From positions 217,625 to 281,624 of the forward strand of contig VXAA01003401.1 of assembly GCA_013399115.1 (NCBI GenBank): DNA of 64,000 bases, read 5' to 3'. Shown in pieces: positions 53,901 through 64,000 of the stretch. The stretch's first letter is position 1. Each line of letters starts with the position of its first letter. A program made the translations under genes and the position numbers. The DNA comes from Anseranas semipalmata (Eukaryota > Chordata > Aves > Anseriformes > Anseranatidae). The notes under the pieces were generated by a model. The model worked only from the letters and a program-made list of their open reading frames with translations. It was not told the DNA's origin and did not search any database.

Positions 53901-55119
53901 ATAAAGGCAGGGAGGCGGCAGTTTTATCGCTTGCCCTCCTGGCTAGCAGAGTGAATACCCTCTTCCTCATCAACCCCAAACAGCCAGGGGCCACCACCAT
54001 GCTGGGCATGTTGTCAGCTTATCCCTCTTGACCCCAAACACTTCTGTCCTTGGCTGAAGGAGCAGGGCCATCACGCCCCAAGAAGCATCTTAGCAGCTGA
54101 GAATGCGCCCGCCCGCCCGCTGGGAGGGGGAACGGGCTCCCTTGCACCCCAGGACCGTCCCTGGAAATAACCCACCCACCAGCCACCCATACAAGGCAGG
54201 CGAGGTGGCAAGATCCCTATGGAAAGTGGGGGGAAAGAAAGCGGCTGTGCAAAGGCGATGGGAGCTGGCAGGGACAGCGATCAGGCGAGGAGCAGGGGTT
54301 CGAAACACCAAGCACCAGGTGGCCATGCTTTCCCAGCGGGAGCTGCTGCAAACCCAACACGTCTAATTTTTTTTATATATATAATATATATTTCTTCCTT
54401 CCCTTTGCCTCCTCCCCTTGTTTCTGAACTGCTCGGTATTTTCCAGCAGAAAGGGTTTCTCTCTTGCAGCAGCACCGCTGCAACGGGGTGGTAGCACTCA
54501 ATTGCTACCGTGTGCTCCACCGACACAAAGCAAAATGCCAATTCTTTGCCCCAAAACGTGCCCTTTAACCTTGCCTTTGGGTCTTGTCTGATCCCTGTGT
54601 GGGGTTGGCTGGGAGCAAGAAGTGGACTAAGAGACAGCAACCTGCTTAGCTTGTATCCCCCGCCTGTCCCCTGTCCCGTGATGGCTGGCCACCAGCCCTG
54701 GCAATCACCCTCAGCCTCACCAGCACGCCAGAGCTCCCCCGTGCCATCCACACCAGTGGCCAGGCCAGCAGCGCACTGGGGCTTGAAGCCACGCATTTGG
54801 GGAGCATCCCATAACCGCAGTGAATTTCTCCCCCACCTCCTCCCTGACTTCTTCCCTGGTTTTCTTCTTTTCCATGGGAGAGGGGCAGCTTTCCATGACT
54901 GTGATGGTGTTTCTCAGCCCCACACCTCCTTGCCTGGTGGTCCTGCCCTCCATCCCTCCCACTTCGTCCATCCCTTTTTCCCCATCACTGCTTCCCTCCC
55001 ACCGCCCAGGGGTTTTCCTGAGCACTACGTATGCCTCCTTGACCCCAAGAGATGCCACTTCAAATCTCAGCCCCGCTGTGGTTTTGCCCCTGGCCGCATC
55101 CCTCACCGGGGCTGCTTAC
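50950..55119 (-). other. TNNT3: TNNT3 intron 1
   Basis: About 4.2 kb between leader exon 1 and the ATG exon. It holds poly-T runs at about 52151-52168 and 53438-53459, and GCCC repeats near 54107-54120. I recognise no coding sequence. In troponin genes the first intron often carries muscle enhancers, but no clear cluster could be read here. Confidence 0.6.
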
Positions 55120-55180
55120 CTGGGAGGAGAGGAGAGAAGCGCTGAGCTCCCTGCCGAGGGGACAGGCTGGGATCTGCGAG
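55120..55180 (-). other. TNNT3: TNNT3 non-coding exon 1 (inferred)
   Basis: A strong donor (CCTCCCAG followed by GTAAGC) ends at 55120, and no AG-bounded exon is needed upstream because a TATA-like and a CCAAT element lie at the right distance. The 5' end near 55180 is placed about 30 nt below the TATA-like box and is approximate. Splicing to exon 2 gives a 5' UTR of roughly 75 nt. A short leader exon several kb from the ATG exon is usual for troponin T genes. This is inference from signals, not homology. RNA 5'-end data would settle it. Confidence 0.6.
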
Positions 55181-55205
55181 CGTCCCAAGGTGATGCAGCT
55201 CTCAA

Positions 55206-55243
55206 GTTATAGTGACATTCGATCGTCTGGACGAGCCGATTGG
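55206..55243 (-). promoter_or_regulatory. TNNT3: Putative TNNT3 core promoter: TATA-like and CCAAT boxes
   Basis: On the minus strand, CCAAT lies at 55239-55243 and TATAAC at 55206-55211, about 30 nt above the proposed transcription start. Farther upstream are an E-box CAGCTG at 55348-55353 (MyoD-family consensus) and CTATATTTAC at 55425-55434, one base off the MEF2 consensus. This arrangement suits a muscle-restricted promoter, but single motifs of this length occur often by chance. Confidence 0.5.
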
Positions 55244-55249
55244 CCCCGG

Positions 55250-58200
55250 GCCCCCCGCGATGGGCAGGGAAGGGAAGGGAGCGGGGCTTGAGAGGGGAGA
55301 GGAGCAAGGGAAAGGGGGGGAAAAAAAGGTCATACCATGTATAGGAGCAGCTGGAGGAACTGCAGGGATGATGCTAAGATGGGAGGGACATGTTTGGAGA
55401 AAGAAAACTGCAGGGCTTGTGTTTCTATATTTACACCACCACCAGGCAAGTGAAGCTTGAAGAGGGGTATCTGAGGCAAAGGCACCTCGGAAATGAAATG
55501 CAGGGCCTCTAGAGCTCTGTGGTACGCGGTTGTTGCTTAAAACACAGTCATGGCATGCTGCTCCTTGCCATCTCACCGCACAGCGCCTGCCTCCGCTCCC
55601 CCAGCCGGGCAGGGGCTCTCCCCTGCTGCCCTCGAAACACAAGCGGCTTCATTTGCACGGCGTGCCGAGAACTTGGGGACCTTCTGCTGCCCGATGCTCT
55701 TTGAAGCAGGTGCGAGACATCAGCAGCACGTGTGGCTTGTGTGTGTGCCATACACGACGTGGGGCCACCTCTTGCTAAGAAGAGCGGGGCTCTGCCGTGC
55801 ACCAGGAACAAAATGCTAGAACAGAGCAGGAACACAGTGAGAGAGCATGCCCGACCTCGAGCCACACTCAAAGCCCTTCTTGGTGTGATAAGAAAGCGAT
55901 ATTTAAGCAAGGACATCTCAGAGAGGGCAAGCCCCAGGCGCCTGAACCCCCCCAGTCACCCCAGCACGTGGTCAGGAGCCTTTAGGAGCACAGAGGGACC
56001 CGTGGGGGCAGCCGAGGGGCGCGCAAGGCTTTTGCCACCCGAGCACCCTCCGCAGCTGCGTGGCTGTGCCGGCAGAGGATTGCAGCGCCTCGCACGGCCC
56101 TGCGGGTCGCGGTGTCCATTTCACTGGACCTCGCAGGCTTCGTTTTCCCCATCCCCTCCCTCTCTCCCGCCTCCCTTTGGCAGGCGTCCCCGCGATGCAG
56201 AGCGTGCCTGCCGGTGTGCCGGGCGGCTCGGGCACCCCCTTTCTCCCAGCCTGTAGGAGCAGAGAAATCCTTTCGGAGCTGCGGGGATATTTTTGGCCCA
56301 GGTCACAGATCGATTCCTGCCCACTCTTTCCCTGCCACTTGCAGGAAAGGGTGCCCCAGCGAGGATGTAGAGAGGAGCTTTTAAAGACGTGGAGCACGGC
56401 GCCGCAGCCTCCCATGCACCAGGTAACGTGCATGAGCAAAATCCCCTTTTCCAGCTTGTGTTTTCTGTCTGGCTGGCCGCTTATCCCTTCACCTGCCTCC
56501 TGAAACACGGCTCGAGATGATGCTCTTGTTACTCACTGGGTGGGAAGGGGACAGTGCAACCGGGTTTGCGCCCATCCTCAGCGCCACAGCTTTGGGCAGG
56601 AGGAGCGGGATGGGTGGCAGAGCCAGGGTGGGGGCCCTGTGCTGCTGGGGACAGCAGCACCCACCCAGGGGACATGCTGCTGGACCAGGTATCACAGCCT
56701 TTGCTCCCCCAGCCCCAGCTCCATGCAAGCACCAGTGCAGCAAAGCTGCTTTCGGGCTGCATTTTGGGCATCATTAAGCATTTTTGCCATCTTCCACTGG
56801 CTTGTTGTCATCGGCTCTCAGCTGGCCAGGCATGTCTCCAAGAAATACTGTATTTGCCCAAACTGGCAGCAGAGCGGGGATGTACCAGAGGGGAGTCCCC
56901 TGCCTGTTTCTCTTTTTATGTTTGCTGTGGACCCTGTTTGGCAAAGGTCCTCACCAGCCTCCTTCGCCTGCCTGTCCTTTATAGATTGTCCTTGCTGCTG
57001 ACGGGACTTCTCAACTCAGGTGCCCCACACTGGCATCTCTTTGCAAAGTCATGCAAAAGGCAAAATAGGTGTTGACACAGGCTACGGGAGGGACAGGTAA
57101 CCAGATGTTTTGACCTGCTGCAGCTCTTTGCTTTCCACAGCATCATTCAGCTGCAGCCATCTGGTCTTGATGCTGTGTTTTACGTTGCACAGCTCCGTGG
57201 TTGCTCTGGGGGATGGAGATGCAGAAAGCCTGCTGTCTCTGATAGACATCAGATTAGATGCAGGCATCGCTCTCTGCAGCACCCCCTTGCTCCCACATGC
57301 ACACATCTGTGCTGAGCTCCATTCCTGATCTGGACAAGTCGCTCCATGCTAACACCCGTCTTGGTGTGCTCTGCCTTCCCCATCACCTGGCTGCTTAGTA
57401 CCGTCCTCAAAGGATGCCCATGGGTTGCCTCCATCAGGAGCACTCATGTCCACGTCCCACATCTTGTCCAGGCTGTCCCGAATGCTTCACCTTTTCTTCC
57501 CTTTGTGGGTCTCTCCATCAGCTTTGGTAACCATAACCCTCTCCAGTATTTGTTTCATGCCTTAGCCACATACCCCACGCTACCCACACATACCATACAC
57601 CTAGCCCTTAATTCATGCTGTACACCAGTTCCATTCACAGCCTGCAACATTTCCATCAGCAGCTTTGCCTCTGTTTACTGTAGATCCTCCTGCTCCAGGG
57701 TACGCATTTTGCACACCATCTCTTGACATCATCTCTTCTCCCTGCACCAGCAGGGAACGGTACTTGCAGCTGCCTTTGAGCTGCTGCCATGCAGCCACGC
57801 CAGCCTGCACAAAAAGCAGGCCATCACCATCCACCTCATGTTCCCTACCCAAAGCATCGACCAGACAAGGGAGATATGATCACTCACGTCCAGCTGTGGC
57901 CTCATTTCTACCAAAACCTATCGGATTTTGCTAGGTGAGGGTGCAGTGAGCACCTGTCTTTGGAGAACCCCCTCTTACCCACTGTACAGCAGCTGGGCAA
58001 GGAGACAGCACCAAGACCATGCAAAGCAGGTCACAGGCACGAACCAGGGTCTCAAACCACATCAAATCCATGCACCTGCTGACCTCAAGCCAGAGTCTGG
58101 TGTGCTCTTACAGTGACAGCATCTCCACCTGTGTTGGGATACAAAAAAACAATGTTCCTCCTCAGATAGGAACCAGAGGCTGGGACAGAGACCTGAAGAA

Positions 58201-61200
58201 GTTTCCACTAGGTAGCCTACCCAAATATCACATTTCTTTCGGGTAGGTAGGAGCACCCAGGCCGGTTATTTGAGACAGGCCACAGGAACACACGGCATAG
58301 CAGGGCCACTTGCACGGGAGCTGTAAGCAGCCCTTCTCATCTTTTGTGGCTGTTGGCTGACCTATTGCAGCAGCCCAATGCACTCGGAGGGGGGAGAAGT
58401 CCCGGTGCCTTTGATACACTTTAATACAGTTCCCCAGAGGTGCATGCGCATTAGCCCTGATAATTTTACAAATTACAGAAAGACGCGCTCCATCGTTTTT
58501 TAATCCCGCCGCCATCCGCACTCCACATGCACCAGCCAACAGGCAGCGCTTCCATGGATCGCTGCGTTGCACGGCTGGATTGCGCTCAGCCAGCGAGCTG
58601 AAAAAGCGCTGTAAAAGTGCATCTGAAAACCTCTGCAGCCCTGGCAGCCATGCAGCACAGCTTCCCGTCCATTAAAGGCTGCAGAGTTCATAAATAAAAC
58701 CAGCCGCATCCTTACTATAGAACAGGTAACTCAGGATTATGCAGGAGAGACCTAACTCCTGAAATGAATCCCTTATTCACCGGCTGCTGACCCTGAGCAA
58801 GCTGATCCAGTATCAAAGCTGATCCCGCTTGGCCAGAGGACCTCCCGAGGTCCTTCCCAAGCCAAGCTTGCCCCTCGTTCTGCACTTGCACCTTCACGCC
58901 GCAGCTACAGAGGAACTTGCAATGGCACGTTCTTTCATCTGAACGTGGTTGTTACCCAAAGTGAAACTGTTTGCAAGGAAAATGTGTTTTACTTACCTTG
59001 TCCCATCATTCGCAAGTTTCTTTGAATGTTTCTTTGGTGGGTTTATTTTTCCCCTCTGAAGTGCTATCTGAATGTTTTCAGAACAAAGATTTTTTTTCCC
59101 CTCCATGATACAGCTATTCTGCTTTTGGCATGCTTGTCCACTTATACAGACATTGATACTGTACACTTGAAGTTATCCAGGAAAACCTGTTGAGCTGATT
59201 AGGGAAGGGGTGAGATGTTTGGTTTTCTGCTTGGAGACACTTTCAATTATAAACTTTTTACCATGATTTAGGGCAGGTGAGAAATGGGAATCAGAAAAGT
59301 CGTTTGAGAAGGAAAACTAAATTCTTACCCAGGTTTCCCTCCTTTCTTCTCTTTCTTGCACCCCAGAGGAAGGATTTCTGCGGTGGGCTTTGATCAGCAG
59401 CTCAAGGTAAGAGTAGATGCCCTGTGCGCACTGAAACACTCTTTCCAATTTAATTGAAGTAGCTGCCAATAAAAAGGCAGATCAGATAGTGACTAAGTAG
59501 CCTCAGAGAAAGGACAGAATATATATAATTATTTTCTGTTCCTGGGTAAAATCCAATAACCTGTTTCATGCAGCAGGTCAAGCAGAGATCATAATAGCCT
59601 TAAACTTTAAAATCAGCTCCTCTATTTAAATATCAGCAGACCGCTGCCATTTTACTAGCGATGACGGGATCCTGGGGAATGTGAAACACAACTCGGATGG
59701 GATGAGCAGAGACCATGCTCCCCCAGGCTCCTGACTCCTGTAGCAGTCAGGAAAGCATATGGATGAGGGCAACAGCGGTGTAGGGGAGGTTTCAGGCTAC
59801 AGGAACTTGCAAGCAATCACGTAAAACAAAGTACTTCGTTAAGAGAAAAATGGAACAAGTATTTGCAAGGGTGCGGGTTCACCCACCTGAGTCCTGGAGG
59901 GTGGCTTGGGAATGCAGGGTGCACCTTCTCCTGATGGTAGCTCCAGGACATCTCAATGGTTCCAGTGTATAAAATGGAGAATAAAAGGCAACAAATGAGC
60001 TTTCTCATATTAATGACCGAACTACTTACGTATGGCTCCATCCACCTTTCTGATACCACCCTTTTCCTTCCTGCATCAGGAGGGAGGGACTCAATCAACA
60101 CTTCTGTGGAGGACACTAGCGCATTATCCCTTCTGTGAAACTCGGTCAGTAGGACAATCTGCCCCCGTCTTAACCCCCTCAGCCTGCCAGAGGGGGAAAC
60201 TGCATGCTTGCATAAGAAATAGGGACGGATCCAAAGACCTCCTACTTCAGCATCAGATGCAAATGTAAACCAACCTTGTGCATCATTCATACAGTGCCTG
60301 CTGTGAATACAGTCATTAGCCTGGTCTGGTTTCAGTGGTGACAGTAGCAGAGCATGGTACAACGTGGCTTTAGGCATTTTTAAAATCTGTTTAAGTTTTC
60401 TTATTCATAATGCCCCCCCCCCCCAAGTTTNGTTCCTAAAAGACAGCAGCAGTTTTGAGATGTTGAAGTCATCAGCCAAGGAGGAATTAAACGCATTAGG
60501 GTATTCGCATGAACGATTAAGCACCTACCCCAAATCCTTCCACGGGTCAGCGCAGAGCCAGGCATGATTTCACCATCCAGCAGGGAGGCAGAGAGGGAGA
60601 AAGCAAACAGAGAGCTCACTTCCAACAGGAGAAGAGCCCAGCTGGGCCATACCTTTCCCAGTCCACGTGATATTTCATCTTACCAACAAGCACCTTTCAG
60701 CACCTGCAGAAGAGCTGAAGGTGACTCTTAAGAAACGCTTTAACCCCAAATCTGCATTGCTTCCATGAAAACCAGCCTCAGCAGATGGGCCACGACTCCG
60801 ATGACCATGGGAAATGCTTGACTTTCTTGATCCAAAGTGACTGGAAGTCAGGTCAGAGACACATTAGTGTACCCACACCAAAAGGCTGTGAAAAAGCAAA
60901 CGGGGAGGAGATGGCAGCTGGAAAAGGGTGGGGTGAAACACCCAGGGGCCAAGCGGTGGTAGATAACGGCACAGAGCGTGGGCAGCTCGCCTGTTTGGCC
61001 AGGACACAGGCTGCTGTTTGCCAGCCCTGTGAGAAGGCTGCATGCGGCAGAAAGAATTTGCCTTGGTGGTGGATGGCCTCCCGGTGGGTTTAGCTGATAT
61101 GAGTGAGCGGAAAGCTCCACCCTAAACAAAATTCACCACTGCCTGCCCAATCCACCAACTCCAAACCACCTCTCCTCTGCTCCCAGTGCAGCACTTTCCA

Positions 61201-64000
61201 CCCTTGCACCCTCCGAGTACAGGAGCAAGGGAGACACAGCCACAATTCATGCTCTTCCTCTCAGTAACAGTCAAAGCACAGCTTCAAATTTGCATTTTGC
61301 AACCCTGACTTTTGCAAAACAGTAAATCTGCCCAGCAAACTTGAAAAACCTCCAACTGGCTCCACTGCCTGGAGCTATCCTGCTAGAATATCTATCCTGG
61401 CAGCATCGCCATCATCTGCCCTTCACCTCTCTGGTGCTTCAGATGCCAAACTTTGCAGATCCAAAGCTGGGAGCATGCAATGGTGTTACTCGATAGCTCA
61501 TCTTCACACTTATTTTAGGCAATGGAACTTTTCATGCTTTCAAAAAGGAGTCACCTTATTTTTGAGAAACCTCCTGTACTTATTGGTTACTGTACATATT
61601 CTTTCCATATGATGTTTGGAACTTACTTACAGGGCTCTAAAAATCGCAAGAAACCAGCACCTGAAATGATCTTGAAGGAACGATGACCTGTTAATTCTGT
61701 ACACCAAACACGATGCACCCAACATGCAAGTGATTGCAGATGGAAACAAGTTACACATCAGTAAGTACAGAATTTCACCTCTCTTCACTTAACATTAATT
61801 CCTGATTTTTGCAGTAGTCTGTTGCTCCATCACTCAGCTGTTTGTTTTGGGAGATGAGCGCACTCCATCTGCCTTAGACACCCCTGTGGGCGAGCGAGGC
61901 AGGAGTCCAGCTGCAGAGCACCCAGCCGAGGTGCTCACAGCAGCCACCCACAGCCTTGGGGAAGGGCTCTCTGCCCGGCCAAGCACCTTCAGTTCAGCAA
62001 TTACACTTGCAATTTGCTGCTCTCATGCTTTAAAATGCTTACTCACGAAAATCTCAATGATATTTTCCCCTGACATATCCTCTGCCTCCCCCTGTTCTTC
62101 CCCTCGCTCCTGGAAGCCCCAGGACCGTGACACCTTCTTCTATTTATTTGAAGGACAAAGAGTGCTCGTCTTTAGCATTGCTAAACCACTGTCACTTAGA
62201 GTTATGAAGAGATTAAGCACCTTTCTGAAATTTATGATCTAAAACTGCTCCACTACAACCAAAACTCTCAGCAGACCCAATGCAATATCCCAGGGAAATC
62301 ACCTGTTGTTTGTCTTGTTATCATTATCAGGATCATTGTAAAGGCTCCATCATTTTTAAGCAAGTGCTAGGTCTAATTACATTTTTTTTTGACACTGTCT
62401 GATCCATTCTTTACTTACTTTAAAAAATAAAAGCATCACGTAGCATTAGGGAAAGTGTGTGGAGCTGGCAAGAGATATCAATAAGCCAACTCAGAGTCTC
62501 ATTCAGCAGCAGATCAGCTGCCACCTCATTATTTATAGACAGCCTGCTCTTCAGGCTTGTTGATTTCCCTTTCCTGAGGTGGTGGCGGTGGGAGGCAAAG
62601 CTCTGACATTCGGGCCCAGGTGCCTCAGACCCTGACCTTTCCTTCAGAGAGCAGACATTTCAAGGAAACTTTAGACCTTCATGTCCACCACCTCACTGAA
62701 GGCCCAATGCAGAGCTGCAAGCAAGTGGTGAGCAGAGATCTGTTAATTAGCTAGCATATATGCATAAGGACAGTCATAAAATGGGCCTATATATAATTAT
62801 TTTATACCTGGAATGAGAAGCAGATAAAGTCTAGCCCCCAGTCTCGAGGCAGAACAAGCACAATAAAGAGATTACATCCAAAAGAGACTTCAGTTTTCCA
62901 TCAGCTAAGCTTTCCCCAGGTTTAAATAATGCTGCTTTGCAGCCTGCAGTAAATAGGTGTTGCAATGGTTATGGGCCATGTTTTTCAATCCTATCTCTCA
63001 TGTAAATCATCTGTTCAAGCTGGTTGAAAAAAAATAAAAAGCAGCCCCAAAGCCTGCTGCAGAAAGACAAGTGGCACATTTCAGCATTACTGCAGCCCCC
63101 ACGGCTTCATTTAAGAGTGGAAGCTGTACAATGGCTCTTTCTCCCTCTGCGTGATCCAGAGGGGATGGGGAAAGAAAGAGCTGGAGAGAAGCAGCACCTC
63201 GAAGTGAGAGCGCTGAGAACCCACCTTGGGGTCCGAGCCCCTTCCTCTGGGCACCACCGGCCTGCCGAGGGGTGGCGATTTGGGACAGCCAGCAGACCCA
63301 GCAGTACATTGGTTTCTCCACATCAGATTCGGCAAGAGGTGAGCGGCAGCACTTCACGAGCGCCAGTGCGCGCTTTGTTCCGAAGAGAGCGATGAAACCA
63401 GCTACGGCATGCTGTGCTTATCACTGAGGGGAGAAAGGAGCCTCCATCCCCCTCGGCACTGCCCGAGATGCACATCCAGAGCACCTAGACTGCAGAGTGC
63501 CTTTTGTTTTGGTGGGGTCCTTCACCATCGCGGTAACCCCCCTGCTCCTCCCACCACTTGCTGCATGTGCACACCGTGTTACTGTGGGAGGAGAAACAGC
63601 ACATCATAAAGTTAATTTAATTGTGGAAAAGTTTCCCCTGGCAGAGAGAGGTACCTCATAAAGAGCTCCACATGCCTGCTCCAAGCCAGTCCTCTCCCTG
63701 GTTTCTCACCACTACTGGAGCACTCTGGTTTCTCCAGAGAGCATCCATGCAATCTGCTCGCTTCTTGCTGCGGCCAGAAGCTGAATTACAGCAGATGGTT
63801 CTGTTGAAGCCACATCAAGTTCCACAGAGACTTTGAGTGGGGAAAATATGCCCTGCAAATTAACCCTCCTTAGAGGAGGAATCTCACACAAGCAGCTTTC
63901 AGGGCTTTTTTGCACTCTCCAAGCTGGCAGGAGAATATGTTTCTGGCCATTCTTTCCACCAGCCAACTGCAGGCTGGAGATGAAACAAAAAAAAAAAAAA
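55250..64000. other. Upstream flank of TNNT3, no recognised gene
   Basis: About 8.7 kb beyond the TNNT3 promoter. In mammals LSP1 lies on this side, but none of its C-terminal exons was recognised here. Possible unassigned exons with good splice signals are at 56345-56422 (plus), 58997-59106 (minus) and 62047-62109 (minus). They are discussed as findings and not called genes. There is a C homopolymer at 60413-60424 and a single N at 60431. Confidence 0.5.
62047..62109 (-). other. Candidate unassigned exon (63 nt, acidic)
   Basis: Acceptor GCTTCCAG and donor GTGAGTAAG flank exactly 21 codons in one open frame. They read ERGEEQGEAEDMS then GENIIEIF, Glu-rich and plausible as protein. A second frame is also open, so coding is not proven. 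It could belong to an upstream neighbour such as an LSP1-like gene, or to a non-coding transcript. I cannot name it. Confidence 0.3.

Noticed and set aside
56975..56990. TATAAA on the minus strand as an alternative TNNT3 promoter
   Set aside because: No CCAAT or leader exon with a donor at suitable distance; the 55.2 kb signals fit better.

Overview
This is a vertebrate nuclear genomic window, most likely from a bird. The exons of a fast skeletal muscle troponin T gene and of a mitochondrial ribosomal protein gene can be read directly. The conserved body of the troponin reads like the chicken protein as I remember it, recognisable transposons are scarce, and the acidic N-terminus is cut into many tiny cassette exons, as in avian TNNT3. 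I cannot assign a species.

Layout, with both recognised genes on the minus strand (transcription runs from high to low coordinates). (1) 55.1-55.25 kb: inferred TNNT3 core promoter (CCAAT, TATA-like element, non-coding exon 1). (2) 50.95-23.4 kb: TNNT3, with 22 coding exons proposed. Exons 2-4 give the start. An array of micro-exons of 12-18 nt, all in the same phase, lies between 47.5 and 38.0 kb. A 27-nt candidate exon at 36.85 kb is followed by the constitutive tropomyosin-, TnI- and TnC-binding body, ending at a stop at 23,720 and a poly(A) signal at 23,396. (3) 22.6-21.9 kb: CpG-rich promoter region of MRPL23, interrupted by 14 Ns. (4) 22.2-11.0 kb: MRPL23, with four coding exons visible. 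The few codons of its first exon are missing and probably fall in the N gap. (5) 11-0 kb and 55.3-64 kb: flanking DNA with no gene I can name. The order TNNT3-MRPL23 in the same orientation matches the known mammalian 11p15.5-type synteny.

The most interesting structure is the micro-exon array. Nine splice-competent exons encode short acidic or His-containing blocks such as AQEE, EEVQEE, AHEA, EAQEE, AHEE, EVHEP, APPP, VHEP and EEAHEE. Eight of the nine share the donor GTATGTG, and seven of nine use an unusual AAG acceptor. They also share flanking intron sequence, so they look like duplicated exon-plus-intron units. At least one further unit is decayed. Any subset can be included without shifting the frame. 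With every proposed exon included the protein would be 289 residues.

All calls come from reading splice sites, reading frame and remembered protein families. No alignment or database search was run.
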